Origin: Cannabis sativa
Lineage: Eukaryota; Streptophyta; Magnoliopsida; Rosales; Cannabaceae
Direction of reading: 5' to 3'
DNA length: 64,000 bases
Assembly (NCBI RefSeq): GCF_029168945.1
Contig: NC_083609.1
Coordinates: forward strand, 186,001 to 250,000
Part shown: positions 1-13,230 of the stretch, in pieces
How the letters are laid out: each line of letters starts with the position of its first letter
Position numbering within the stretch: the first letter of the stretch is position 1
Translations under genes and position numbers: made by a program
The notes under the pieces: model-generated
Databases searched by the model: none
Seen by the model: the letters and a program-made list of their open reading frames with translations, nothing else
What the model was told of the DNA's origin: nothing

Positions 1-3
1 TTT

Positions 4-1102
4 ATGGAAGCACCAAGGCATTGGAGACTTTTATCCAGAGGATACAAGAAACTCAAATCAACCAACTTGGCTTCATCTCAACATCAGGTTCTTTCTTTAA
101 CAAAAAACTTCTATTTTGTTTTGTTTTTGGCTTTGAAATCAATAAATATTAGAACCCTTTTTCTTTCTTTTGTGGCAGAGAAACATATTCAGAAGAGTTT
201 TGAGAGTAGCACAATTGAAGGTCATAGCAACTAAAACCATCAGAAACTTGAAAACCAAGTTAATTAGAAAGAAAGAAAATTCAAGAAAAGTCAAAGAATC
301 CCATTTGGAAGAAGATGATGATGATGATTTTGGTTATGAACAGATAACAACAGTTGATGACAAGATTCAAAACCAACACAATAAGGACAACAAGAATCAT
401 CAGATAAGTTCAACTTGGATGAAATTATATGTCAAAATAGCAGCAGTCTCAAACAAGAAGAAAACTATTGTTGTTGAAGCAAGAGGTTATCATATTGTTC
501 ATGAAATCAAATCCAAGATTCTTGTTGCTGAAGGAATCAAACAAGATGAGTATTCTTTATTCCATGGTGGGATAAGCCTTGAAGATTACAGGACATTGGA
601 ATCACTTGGAATAAAAACCGAATCCACCCTTCATTTGATCTTCCATCCCACAACTTCATTGCCAATCATTGTTCGAACCCCGAATGGGAAACTTCTTAGT
701 TTCCAAGTACAAGTCTTGTACACTGTTTGCAACCTCAAAACAATCGTTGAGAGCTTCATAGGTTGTCCCGTGGACGAATGCAAGATGGTTTACGCAGGGA
801 AGGAGCTCGAGGACTGCAAGAGCTTGGCCTTTTATGAGATCGAAGAGAATTCGAATTTGGAGCTGCAGCCTTGTTGGATTCAAATTCTTGTTAAGACTTG
901 GAGCTCAAAGACCATAACACTCCATGTTATGAGATCGAATACAATCGAAGAGGTTAAAGAAAAGCTTTTTTGTAAGGTGGGAATGCCAATTTGTAGGCAG
1001 AAGATTGTGTTTTGTGGAAGAATACTCAATGATCAAAATCGAAATCTGTCTAGTTACAATGTTCAAAAGGATTCCACTCTTCATATGTTATTGAAACATT
1101 AA
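4..1102 (+). CDS. Protein with three tandem ubiquitin-like domains
   Basis: Two exons, 4-87 and 179-1102, with a GT-AG intron at 88-178; the join stays in frame and gives 335 residues. A basic N-terminus and an acidic/Asn-rich linker precede three consecutive beta-grasp ubiquitin-like domains at about residues 109-182, 188-255 and 258-335. Each has ubiquitin-type spacing, for example 'KMVYAGKELED' and 'QKIVFCGRILND' matching the ubiquitin 'LIFAGKQLEDG' segment. The domains are strongly diverged from ubiquitin and from each other. The protein ends 'HMLLKH' with no terminal Gly-Gly, so it is unlikely to be processed into conjugatable monomers; a binding or adaptor role is inference. The ATG lies three bases inside the window, so an upstream exon or start cannot be excluded. 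Family call firm, function unknown. Confidence 0.8.
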
Positions 1103-1590
1103 AAACAAAATCTTTGTCATTTCACAAAATTTGCTTATTGATTTTGTTTTGATATTTTTGTACTTAATAAGAGAAAAAGTTGAATCATATGTATAAATGA
1201 AAAGATAACATATAGTATTAGCTTTTTACAGCACTTTTTGTATTTCTCTATTCAAAAATTCCCTCAAAGGGACAAGACATAAGAAAAAGTTAAGTCATGT
1301 ACAGATTATTTAATTCTTTACTATGATATGATGACGATGTCTTCAAACTGAAATTAAATAAGAAAGTAGGAAACAAATTCAACCCAACAACTCTTGTTGT
1401 CCTATCCTATGTTGTTGTTTTTTCTAGGCAAGACAAAAAACAATGATTTATGCTGAGTTGACTTTGTTTCTCATCCAAAAGCTATAAATCATAAAAACAA
1501 ATAAGAAGAAAAAAAGTGCATAGGAGATTCATATGAAAACCTCTCTGTGAGTTGGGAATAAAAGCAAAGCAATTTGGCATTATTGTGTTA
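1103..1590. other. Intergenic, convergent 3' flanks
   Basis: AT-rich spacer between the convergent ubiquitin-like gene (+) and the RIC gene (-). It should hold both 3' UTRs. I see no coding potential or repeat element. Confidence 0.5.
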
Positions 1591-2590
1591 TTATTTGAGT
1601 TGTTGTTGTTGTTGTTCATTGTTGTTGTTCAATTCAATTAGGCCTGTTTCAGAGTCTGTTCCAAGATCAGAGTATTGAGTATCTGTCATGGATGAGGAAT
1701 GATGTCCTTTTGATCTTGTGGAGCTTCCTTCTGTAGATGATGAACCCTTCTTCCTACGAGAGCTTTTGGGTATAGCAGGTTGGTGTTGAGCAGCTGAGTC
1801 CACTGATGAAAGATTAGACTTATGAGAGCGCCTAGAAGAATGGCGCGAACTGCCAGAGGAATCACCACTTCCACCGCGAGCATGGGAGGTAGCAGACGCG
1901 TCTGTTGTGGAACGCCTGCGCCTTGAATGCTTCCCCTCGGAAGAAGAACCTCTCTTGGTTGGAGAATTAGTAGCTGCTTCCAAAGAGCCACCTAAATTGC
2001 TCGAATGGTGGCGCCTTGATTTTGTATTTTCATTTTGTGTTAAAGGGTCTTCATCAAATCAAATCAAATCAATACATTTTATCAAACAATTTGTTACAAC
2101 TCATTGACATAATTCCAAATCAATAATTAATCAAATTATACCTTGTTGTTGGGTAATAATAGGTTCTAATGGTCCTGATGACACTTCTGTAGGGGTCCTA
2201 AACTCACTCATCTGTAATGAATTCACATTGTTTTTATTTATAATTAAAACACCATTGCATTGCATTGCATTGCATTGGTTACCTCATACTTCAATATCAT
2301 TTCCAAAGGAATGAAAAAATTAGATTAAGAAGACATACCCAACTGGGGCCATTATTTGAAGAAGGTCCATCCCAACCAATGTGAGCAACATGTTTTACAT
2401 CAGTAGGAAATCCAATTTGTATTTCCTCTTCTTTCTCATCTGTCATGTTTTTTCATCATTAATGAAAAATCCCAACAAATTTTGGTTTAAACAGATAATG
2501 AATGAATGAATGAATGAATGAATTGTACTTACCAAATATCTGAGAAATGTATCTTAGGCCTTTCAATAAGCCTTTCACCTTGGTAGTCAT
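1591..2590 (-). CDS. ROP-interactive CRIB motif-containing (RIC) protein
   Basis: Four exons on the minus strand: 2590-2533, 2439-2339, 2211-2142 and 2048-1591. All introns are GT-AG; the total is 687 nt, giving 228 residues. The N-terminus begins [17 protein letters not shown], typical of plant RIC proteins. The CRIB motif follows at about residues 27-43 as [17 protein letters not shown], with the invariant I-x-x-P-x-H-x-x-H core that binds active ROP/RAC GTPases. Exon 4 encodes a Ser/Arg/His-rich disordered tail ending in poly-Asn and poly-Gln. RICs are small effectors linking plasma-membrane ROP GTPases to actin, microtubule or vesicle dynamics. The N-terminus looks closest to the RIC1/3/5 or RIC10/11 groups; I cannot decide. 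The tail is longer than in some Arabidopsis members. Confidence 0.9.
2253..2277. repeat. (CATTG)n microsatellite in RIC intron
   Basis: Five units of the pentamer CATTG in intron 2 of the RIC gene. Confidence 0.85.
2498..2522. repeat. (ATGA)n microsatellite in RIC intron
   Basis: About six ATGA units in intron 1 of the RIC gene, ending just beside the exon 1 donor. Confidence 0.85.
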
Positions 2591-5032
2591 TTTTCTTTGT
2601 TTTGTTTTGTTTATTTATTAGCTTCAATTGACACAAAAATAAACAAACAAAAAATGCCCTTTTGAAAATAAGAGGCAATTGTGAGAGTGTGAAACTTTAA
2701 CAAGAATAAGAATAAGAAGAAGAAGAAGAAGAAGAAATTGAGATGATGATGGCTGCATTTATGTCCTTATAACATAACATAATAAAGATGTGAAAAATAA
2801 CTCTAGTGAAATGGTTTTGTTTTGTTTTGTTTTGTTTTGACGGCCGGTCCGGCTTAGTGTTTTTTGAGGATGGTACCGGTGGCCGGTCAATCAAAAAAAC
2901 AAAAATCAAAAGGATGAAATGAAAGTGAGAAAGAATATGGTTAGAAGAAGAAAAAAAAAAGGTATAGAAATGAAATGAAAGAAAGAAAAAAGTGAATAAT
3001 AGGTAAAGGTGGTAAATTCCAAACCAACTGCTTTTTAGTGAATGCGCGCCAAAAACGGTTTTCTCATCAAAACTTTGTGGCTCTTCTTCATTCTCTCTCT
3101 CTCTCCAACCACTTTAATTTACATCTTTTACAATTTAATTCTAATATTTTTATTTTTAGTTTACATATGATATATTACATTTCATTTATTAATAATTTAT
3201 TTTTATCATATATTATTCTTCTCTTGTAATATGTTACAAATTAAGTAATGATTTGGGTAATCATCAAACTTTATATAAAGATTAGTAATAATTTCTTTTT
3301 GAGAAAGATAACTGTTATATAAAACAAACAAAGTTATGTGGAGTATATTAATAGATCAATGAACATAAACTCTAAGGAAATTGGGCACAAGATTTTTAAT
3401 ATGAAATAAAACACAGTGAAAATCAGAAACTAAAGCATGAAGGGATTAGAATCCTGAGTTTTAAAATTATAATGTAGTGGGAATTGCAAGTGAATTAGGC
3501 ATTGGATAAAACCAGATTTTTGTATTTGAGACTGTTATATGTAATGTAGCAGCTGTATTGTTATTGTCTCTAATCTATTCAAGGGGAGGGGCACAAAGAA
3601 TGGGCATTCTTATAATCCTCTCCTCTCCTCTCCTCTCTGTATTATAAGTCATAACAAAATTCAACTCTTAAGATATATAATTCGTTAGGTTACACTGACT
3701 GACTCAAAGAGGGCAAGGACAAGTATTTTAATTCCAATGTCTATCTATCTTGTAAAAGTAACTCAGAAACTCTCATATTACGATCACCTCCTCCAAACAA
3801 CATCAATTGGGAGCCACTCATCACAAACAATATTTCTAACTCCTTTTTTAAGAATCTTTCAGATTAGATGTCCACTAAAACCTAACTATCTCACTACTTT
3901 TTCTATTCATTTTCAGTGCTCACACTCTCAATTATACGTGTATTTAACCCAAATTATGTCAATTATATGATTTCCTATGTTGATGTTATTATTCTCTCTA
4001 ATATTTACGCTTTTTTTTTTTGTGAGGGGCACATATTGTTACTTACAAAATAAATTGATACAAGCTAATTTGTTATAAAATTGAGTAATTGATAAATTTG
4101 CATTTGTATATATAATATATGATAAATGTTAATATCATCTTCCGTAGTATCATACCGTTTTAGGTGTATTTAAATATTGAATCTTATATAATTTAAGATA
4201 ATATTTTTTCAAAAAAAATATCAGTAATCAATCGTAAGACGTCACTTATAATTGGTACATACTAGTATGCACTAATAGCAATGCTCATAATATAGTGATA
4301 GAACTAACATGTTGCTGGCCATTTACTTAAAATTATAATCACACAATTGACCTATTTGATTAAACAATCATTTCCAAAGCTTTTAATTTAAATAGTCAAA
4401 GCTTATTATATTATATCATATAATAAAACTTAGGAATTTGGAAAAGTATTGTGTCTTTTAAATCAACGGTCATGACCAACTTACCACCATCTTTTCTGCC
4501 ATTTATCATGCCTTTATTATTCTTTTTTTATTTTTAATGATGCACTTTCTTGTTAAGTAAAATTCCACCAATGAAAAAGTTATATTATTTTAATTCAAAC
4601 TCTATGACTAAAAAAAGTTAAATTATATTATTATCGATTGAGTTATATATAATTTCTCAAAAACAAAATAACCCCATTATTAACATGTAATTTTGGTTTG
4701 ATCACACTATAAATAAACTAAATAAATGGTAAAATTAATTGAAAAGGAAAAATTAGTTTGATTACATTATCTTATTATTATTTCAACAAAAAAAAATATA
4801 TATTATTTTGAAAAAAAAAAAAAAGCTGTTACAGATTTATATTTTCTAAGAGATATTTAAGCCTACTAAATTTCCTTAATTAATGCTATTAAACCAGAAA
4901 TAGTATTATAGCCAGATAGATAGTTCACTCTTAATATTTTTCTTCTACTTAATAAACAAAAACCAAAGATTAATATCAAAGAAAGTTTTGTATGTACTTT
5001 AACTAAAAAAAAAGATCATATTTTTATTAATC
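2591..5032. other. Intergenic region with divergent promoters (RIC / PP2C-like)
   Basis: Divergent intergenic stretch. It holds simple repeats: (GAA)n near 2716-2736, (TTTTG)n at 2814-2839, a CT run near 3097-3106 and a CTCTC pentamer run near 3618-3640. A small GC-rich patch lies near 2839-2890 (CGGCCGGTCCGG-like). From about 4000 onward it is nearly pure A/T. I see no coding region. Confidence 0.5.
2814..2839. repeat. (TTTTG)n microsatellite
   Basis: Five TTTTG units upstream of the RIC start codon, probably in its promoter or leader. Confidence 0.8.
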
Positions 5033-6267
5033 ATGGCTCTCAAGGATCTTCCTTTCAAGCTCAAGGTATAATAAAGTTTTGATCTTTATTTCATTTTCAT
5101 CTTCCTTATTGGATTTACAGAGTCATAATATATATGAGCAGGGTTTTAGGCTGAAAAGATTGCCATTGGGAGAAGTGAATAAGAAGAAGAAGAAGAAAAG
5201 AGAGGTAAGAATATGTAAGCCATCATGGATGACACCAATCTCACATGGCTACCATGTGGTTGAGTCTACTCAATCTATCAGAGTTGGCTCGGACGAGTCA
5301 GAGGCTGACTCAGTGGTGGTACAAAGAGAACAGTTTGATCAACTTGAGGTTTGGTTCTTCGGAGTCTCCGATGCTAAGATTGGTGATGGAGTCAACAACT
5401 ACATTCAATCACATTTTATGGACAAAAAGCCAAAAGAAGTATGTAAATTTGTAACTTGTTCAAAAGAATCAAATTATTGTCACTATATTAGATTTGTAAA
5501 AATCTCATCTTTTTCTTTGTCTTTTGTTGTAAAAATGTCATCTTTTTTATGTGGTTGTGTAGATAAGGAGAAGAAGCAAAGAGACAATGAAGAAAGCATA
5601 TATGGGTGTTAGAGGAAAGATGAGAGAGACTATTCAGAAAACAGAAGAGAGAGCAAAAGCAGGGTCAGTTTCAGTGATGGTAATCAATGGTGATAAGCTT
5701 GTAATAGGTAATATTGGAGAGTACAAAGCTGTGGTTTGTAAAAATGGTGTGGCTCGTTATATGAATCCTCAACACAAGCATTTTTCATCCCCTAAACCAC
5801 ATTGGTCTGGTAGATTTCTTTCAGGTAAAAAACAATTTTTAATTTTCATTGATTGACCATTTTGATCATACTGTAACTAATTTGGTTTTGTTTGTATTGT
5901 AGTGAGGATGTTATCATGTCATTCTGGCAATAATACAATGCAGTCTAAAAGCTCAGAGGTTCTTGTTGGGGTTGAGAGAGTTGATTCTGATACTGAATTT
6001 GTCATATTAGCCAGCACTGGCATTTGGGAGGTAATAATAATATTTTATTATATTGTTTGTATATTAAAACCGATATAATAATTGTAAAAATAAATAGATA
6101 AGAGCATGAAAATGGTTGAACTTGAATAGGCAATGAAGCCACAAGAGGCAGTGAATCTGACAAGGCACTTAGAGGATCCACAAGAAGCTGCAGAATGCTT
6201 GGCAAAAGAAGCTATAACTAGAATGAGCAAGACCAACATTTCTTGCTTGATCATTAGATTTGATTGA
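5033..6267 (+). CDS. PP2C-like protein lacking metal-binding residues (putative pseudophosphatase)
   Basis: Five exons, 5033-5065, 5142-5438, 5563-5824, 5903-6030 and 6130-6267, total 858 nt, 285 residues; all introns GT-AG. The fold is that of plant PP2C Ser/Thr phosphatases: an opening strand 'ISHGYHVVE', 'VWFFGVSDAK', a central 'VMVINGDKLVIGNIGEYKAV', then 'FVILASTGIWE' and 'NISCLIIRFD' at the end. The acidic metal ligands are gone. DGHGG is replaced by DAKIGDG, ASDG by ASTG, and the final DDISC motif by TNISC. It is also shorter than typical PP2C domains. It resembles the annotated Arabidopsis 'putative PP2C-like protein 44'. A regulatory or scaffold role is inference; loss of phosphatase activity is a strong prediction. 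Confidence 0.88.
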
Positions 6268-6680
6268 AGTTATTATCCTACCACTTTCTCACTCTTTGAT
6301 TTTCAAGACAAGTGTAAAAGTAGGATCTTTGTTATGGAAGCTTTTAATTGTGGAAAACTTCAATCATTTTTCTTTTTAAATATTAATTAAAGAGAATAGA
6401 TGTAAGAAATATTTTAGTATAGTATGTATGTAAGCAAAAGCTACCAAATAAATGAAAAGAAATGAAAGTGAACACAAATGTGGGTGGTGGACTGTACAAA
6501 AATAAGATTAGATATAAATATATGATGTTTGTTTTGTCAATGAAACAATACAATACAAAAGAACTGAACTGAACTGAACAATCTTCATAAGTATATAACA
6601 ACTCTATGACTACACCTACAATGCTGGAAAATGAAGAACACAGCTCCAAACCTCCATGTCATGTCATGCATGGCATGCCA
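6268..6680. other. Intergenic, convergent 3' flanks
   Basis: Spacer between the PP2C-like gene (+) and the CIP7-like gene (-), presumably both 3' UTRs. The short ORFs here show no family resemblance. Confidence 0.5.
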
Positions 6681-9600
6681 TCATGTTGCCATCTTCTTAT
6701 CGCTACTTTTACTTCGGAACGGTGATAGCAAGGAGAAGTGGCGGGAAGCTGCACCCGAAGAAATTAAACCACACCTTTGGTGTCAGATAAATTTGCAAAT
6801 AATTTTCATGAAATTTCACCAAAGAAACATTGAAGTTACATTTTGCACTTACGCTTTTGTGGAGTAGTGTTGGCAGTGGGAGTTTCGTCTTGAGATATTA
6901 GATTCTTCAATGTATGAACTGTTTACAGAAATGAAAACAACAGTTAACTTCTGTATTATGATATCATACATAATAAAGAAAGGAATTCCATACATTATGA
7001 GTAACATGTCAATTAAGTATTTTATTCCCTGTTCCAAAAGTTACTTCTTTTTATTTTCATCTTGAACCCCAGAAATTCTTCAAACCAAAAAGCAGGCTTA
7101 GTCTTGAGTTCACAATTGGAGCTTATTACATAACCGCTAATGTTCGGGAAGCATGAAATTCTTGGTTAGGCAACAACTAGGTGGGCCGAAGAACTAAAAT
7201 GGTAAACACATCAGACCATGAGGAAGCATTAGTTTTGCTTTCCAACGAAAAAGAAATTAAAAATGAACAAAAGTCAAGTGTTTGGAACAGTATTGTTTAT
7301 TCTCATATTCATTTGGTCGTATCATGAAAAGTGGAAAAACTATTTTCAGATTCATAGTCAAATGGTTTGCACCTTCTCATATGATATTTAATAAAGTGTG
7401 TGTGACTTGTGCAGGGTTTGGATTCATCAGTCTTTGGTGGGTTTGAAATTAATTAGTAAATTGAGTATGCAATAACAAGGCAGTGATTATAACGAATATT
7501 ACCTTCATTTGAAACAGCGGTATTTGTTGCAGTATCATCTACCTCGGAACCATTTACGCTAATATTATCTGATTCAGAAGTACGTTCACCCGCAGAAGAG
7601 CTGTTATTCTTTCTCCCAAACTTTAACAGTCGTCTAAATCCCTTTGACGATTCCTTTACCTGAGGCTTCTCCAGGGTTTCTGGAATCTTTTCCAATTTCA
7701 GGTTTCTAGTATCCAATACGTGTGATTTCACAGAGCTTGTTGCTACAGGTTCGGGGTTTACATTGACAGCAGCTTTACTAATAACAACAGATTTCTCAGT
7801 ACGATCTTCAAAAGAAGAAACCCGAGCATAGGGGGCTTGGTACTGTTTTTCAGCAATACTAAGGCTTGAGAGCTGTGGCAGCACTTTGTTCACATCAACA
7901 GTAGCAACCTAAACATTAATGTAGTAATGTCAAAAAGATACTAGAGAACCACTTTGATGAAAATTGGTCTACAATACATAATTACATAATATTTTCATAT
8001 CGAGCACAACAAGAAAAGCGTGTAGTCATAACCAAAGTTCTCTTGCTGTGTTGTGTCATCGAAAGAAAGTAACAAACTACACTAAACAACTCAACTTTTC
8101 GAATACTACTAAAAGTGAAATTATTGAAAATTTCCAATGCATAGCTACTTGCATTGCAACCATACATACCTCATTTGAAGTAATTTTATCCTGTATTTGG
8201 CCATTCAGGGGCTCTTCATGAACTGTGTTTGGTGCTCGGATAGTTGCATAATCTGACACCACCGTAATGTTGTCCTCCTTTGAATATACATCAGGTACAG
8301 AAGGTTTCTCACATTCAAGCACCAAAACAGTCTTTTCAACCACTGGATTTTCGTCTGCTTCATTATGATGTGAGAGCTTTCCATTGTCTTTCTTTACTTC
8401 AGTACCTTCAGAAGTTGTAGATGACTTGGCCAAATTACCCTTCTGTGTCACTTCTTTTGTAGTAAATTTGCTCGGGGTAGTATTGGGTAACTTGGGTGTT
8501 CTAATTTTCAGTTCTGGAAGAGTAGCAGCCTTGCTTTTATCATAGTTTACTATGGCAGATAATTTTTTGCTATCAGACCCATCAGATATTTTTGATTTCG
8601 ACTTTGACTTTGACACTGGCTCGGTACCTCGTGCTCTCAGCGAAGAAATTGGATGGCTACTAATCATTTTAGGCTCTGATAACCTTCTAATGCGTGACAT
8701 AGATGCTTTTGTTCCATTCTCTTTCTTTGCCTCGGGCAATGAAGTCGCTGACCGGCTTATCCTGTTTCCAGCTGAGTGACTTCCTCCAATTAACCTGCTG
8801 CTGCTTTTGGATGCCTTTTGTGAATCAATGGATCCCATAGAAGAAGTTCTAGTAGGGAACCGTTGTAAAGGTGATGACGGTCCTGGCTCTGAATCACTAA
8901 ACTTTGTTCCTTTGTATGAGCTCGGTGAAGTCTTCGTTGGAACTTGTTTCCTTGTTTGCTGAGCAGGGACAGTACTAGCTCCTCTGGCAGCAATTCTCTT
9001 TTGCCTTTCAATTTTCAAAGCTTCTATCCGCTTCATCTCTGCCTCTTCCTGTAGATACAAGTGAAAACGATGACCAATGTTCATAGAATTACAGATATGT
9101 TATGAAATAACAGCAAGTAGTAATGTACCTTCTCTTTCTTTACTTTTTGGAGATCAGCTTTAAAGCTTCTCAACTTCTCAGCACGTGCCCGTGCTTCTTC
9201 CAAAGGACTCAATTTTGAAGGCTTACCTCGCCTTATTGGCCCAACATTCTTCTTCTTATCATCTTGAAGCAATTTAGATTTTGGGCCCTTATCTGGCTTC
9301 TTAGATGTCTGATTAGCATTAGTTGCCACCTCCTTACTTCTCTTATTTTGTGAAGCACCCTGTGTTTCATAATCCAAAGCAGGGTCATAGCCAAACGCCC
9401 CAATTTCATCCCCGCGTTGAGGCCTCATACTTAATTCTTCAGGTTCATAATGGACTTGGACCCCACCGTTCTCTTCTTTGCCAGTGGCTGACCGGAATTC
9501 AGAATCCATATGAATAGGGTTGCCATTTCCAACTTGATCTAGTGAAGCTGATCTTAAGGCAACTATATAGGAATCATCATCCATATTTTGAGAGGACCTC

Positions 9601-12600
9601 CTGTCCATATTTCTTTCCACACCTTCAAATCCATTAGCAGAACTTGTAAACCCTGATTGTTTTTGCCTATTAATCATAAAATCTTCATTGGATGACCTCC
9701 TATAGCTCACCCTTCTTCCATTTACTTCAGAATAGAGTACATCGCCTTCACCATCGATATCCCCATTTATGCCATCTCTTTTAGAAATCATAGCTTCATC
9801 CATAGAATTTTTCGGCAAGCGAGTCATGTTTCCACTTATATTTTGCATGTCCATTGCACCCCCATTTCGAACTACACCATTATCTTGCCCTCCAAAAAAT
9901 ATAGGATCTTCACCACCAGTATTTTGACGTTGTTTTGAATGAACTTTGCCGTTCTCCATAGAGTACATACCTTGATCAACATCACATTTTTCATCATCGG
10001 CGTCTCTAAGTAAGAAATTCTGAAATGCTTGCCAATGTCCTCCATCTGCCACCTTCCCATAACTTATTTCTTCCTTATCAGCTGAATTGTTTTTATCTGC
10101 AGATTTTATATTGTTGTCTTTCTTTCTTGAGGCCCTTCGAGAGTTGTTTCTATCCTCGTCTGTTTCAGAGCCTGAGGCTGATTGTGATTCGGAATCTGAA
10201 TAACTGTGTCCCTTTGAAATGTAATTAAGGTTTCGAATAACAACCGTGCCTGATTGTTTTTTACCTGACCGGCTACCTCTCTTACGCGATTCTCGACTTT
10301 GTGAATTTTCTAACTCAACATCATCCGACGATCTTGTTCTGGAAGCATCCATATCACATGTTTCTGATTCAGCATAGCTATAACTACTGTCCATGGAGTG
10401 CCTTTTCTGTCCCATTCTCTTACCAGAATGCAATCGAGGATCCTCAGCTGCTGGATAAGGTGACTGAAAATATGGGCTACCAGGGTAATTCTGATAGTAA
10501 GGCATGCCTTGCATGGGATATGGTTGATATCCAGGCATAACACCAGGAGGAGAATGAATAGGCCATGGTGGGAACATTTGATGTGGAAACTGACCTTGTG
10601 GAGGAGGAAGCTGGTTTTCCATTGGAGTCTTTTCATCTGGAAGAAAGGTAGAGAAAACAAACAAGTATGTTAAGCAATAAATAGTTTTGGAAGCTTATTT
10701 TTCGGTATTTTCTTTCATGTTGAGGAGATTTGTAATACTATTACCTGGTTTCCCATTGCTTTCAGCAGCAAATTCAGCGGCCACATTAGGAAGCATGACA
10801 CCCGATGCATTCATGGCAGTGAAGTCTGCACCTCTAGCCATTGCTTCAGCTGCTTCAATTTCAAGCCACTGGCCAGATTCATGCTTTTTCTTCCATAACT
10901 CCTTAAATCTTTTACAAGCATCCCTGGTACATTGACAAAATTAATAATAATACAACGAAAGTCTCTTATTGGTAAAAAAATATCTTATGGGAGATTGTGC
11001 TCACTTTAAACGTGAGGCTCCAAAGCTTTCAGAGAATGACACCATTGGGGGAATATCATCAATGTTAAAACCAGCTGCTACAGCACGTGCAAAAGCCATG
11101 CCTTGCTCTTTCTGCAGCACAGTTTTGCGAGTTTCCAGGACTTTCAAAAGCTGAACTCTATAATGAATACAATAAAGACAAGGAATTACCATTAACTGTA
11201 TTACAATTCAAATAAATTTTGACAGCCTGAACACACAAGGACAATCAAAATCACCATTGAGTTTACTTGGAATTGTTCATTTCTATATCCTAATATCTAG
11301 TAAACCAAATAAGTATGTTTTAGCTATTGCATGTGAACCAAAACAAAGAGGATTTATGCCATACTTACACACAGCAATATAACACTCTATCATATTGAAC
11401 ACAAGTTGACGTACGTAATAGTACAGAGCTCAAGTGTACAGCATTCCTTGTCTACAATGACTATAAATTAGCAAAAAGTTAAAAGATGTGAGGCTTCTTT
11501 GATGAATATGACGCTATATGTGATCATCGATTTGCTCACCCATTAAAAGACAATCCTTATTACTCTAATGATTTAGCCTATGCTGTAACTTTTATCATTA
11601 TAGGAAATTTATAATCAGATACATCAGAAGTTTGCATGAATGAAATAGTATGTATGTACTTCGAATTCCCCTCTTTTGCAGTCGATCCATTCGATTGTGG
11701 CTGTACTCCAGGCTGAAAAATCACACACAAAAAAATTAGATTAGAAACAGTACTCACCTTGTAAAGAATGACTGCTTTTAGTTAATACTCACCTTGTAAA
11801 GAATGATTGCTTTCTCGTCATTGATATCTGGCAAGGTTCTGCTACCTGTCCAATATCATTGGAAGCTATTTAAGCCAATAGAAAATAAACAATACACAGG
11901 AAAGAGTTAACAATATGCTAGGAGCAAAACCAAATTCCAAATTCCTTCTTTTCTTACAAAATACCTTCTATGCTTTCCGCAGGTTTTGACAGATGTTCTT
12001 CTACCTGCCACACAAAAAATAACCCGAAACTGAACTTTCTCATTCTGTAATAATACGAGACAAGGAAGCTAATTTTCCTCAGAAATAACATATGTACTTA
12101 CAACATTAAGAGTTGTTGTGTCATTGTTTCCCTGAATTGCAATTGCCTCCTCAATCTGTAATATCTCAGATTCCAAGGTGTACACCCGTTCCAAAACCTC
12201 TGGAGTTCGGACAAAGCGAACAAACCTAGAGATATACATTACACATTAGCTTCGAAAGCAAATGAATATAGAGAATGAAATCAAAAGAATAAACATTTTT
12301 TGCAAGACAAACTCCATAACTAGCTCCTCAGTAAGATATGATTGCTTATGAAAAAGGTTATCTTTTTATATTACATTCATGTTGATATATATAGCAGTTC
12401 TCATGGGTTAAGACAAATTTTAATATATAAGTAAAAGCAATACAGACCTTTCAACTGTACCCTTGGTGAACCACCAAGCATCACTTGATGGATCTGGCTC
12501 AAGGATAATTGAATAACCCCCCTTGGCCATTTGTTCTTGGGCAGTTTTCAAGTGAGCAAGAAATGGATTCAGTAAACCTGAATCTATCTTCTCTGTCTTT

Positions 12601-13230
12601 CCATTTGCAGATATAACCAAATCATACCTACAACAAGTTAAAAAAAGAAACACAAAAATATTAAGGTTGTCAATCTCATGGTAGAATGTCAATGTTTACA
12701 AATCACATAAAAGTAAAACATTAAAAATGACTTCACCTACCAACTCTGAATTACATTTTTATAATTTCATCCTTAAAAGCCAAGAAAATAAAATTCAGTG
12801 TTGCTTGTCAACTAAAATTCTTACTAAAGATTAACAATTGAAGACTAAATGAACTAGAAAGCAATGCTATGAGACCCAGAAAAGTAAAATAACTTTACTT
12901 TACTAAAACGAATAAAACAAAAATCATTTCTTTATAAATCTTAGCTTTCAATAAAACCCTCAAAGATCCATAACCAAAAACGTAACGAAAATAAATTCAG
13001 ATCTTTTAAGAAACAATAAACAGTTTCCATCTCAGTCATTACTATCAACAAATTCTTCGTTCCAAGATTGCATGGTAAAAAATCTAATCAATAATCATTT
13101 GGGAAATCAAACATAAAAAGAAACAACTCAGTAGTCTCTGAAACCCCAAAAGAAGTAGATCAGATTCTTACCTAGTCCGAGTGGGTGTGAGTTGAAAGAC
13201 AACCGAGTCAATCAGAGCTGAATGCTTCAT
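6681..13230 (-). CDS. CIP7: COP1-interacting protein 7-like protein
   Basis: Thirteen minus-strand exons: 13230-13172, 12627-12448, 12225-12102, 12004-11965, 11845-11793, 11660-11660..11712 (i.e. 11712-11660), 11157-11005, 10923-10745, 10636-9129, 9048-8170, 7908-7503, 6918-6853 and 6748-6681. The total is 3768 nt, 1255 residues, with all splice sites GT-AG. The N-terminal ~130 residues are the conserved CIP7-family domain (for example 'RYDLVISANGKTEKID', 'DAWWFTKGTVERFVRFVRTP'). Then come 'EAMARGADFTAMNASG', a long low-complexity Ser/Asn/Arg-rich region, a charged 'EEARARAEKLRSFKADLQK' coiled segment and the short C-terminal motif 'SRHFSLLSPFRSK'. Arabidopsis CIP7 is a nuclear protein that binds COP1 and acts positively on light-regulated genes; related paralogues are uncharacterised, so this may be a paralogue. 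It is somewhat longer than AtCIP7. The last two small exons are supported by the motif and frame only. Confidence 0.88.

Noticed and set aside
8552..8779. Plus-strand frame with Asp/Phe repeats
   Set aside because: Antisense shadow of the Ser/Lys repeat in CIP7-like exon 10.
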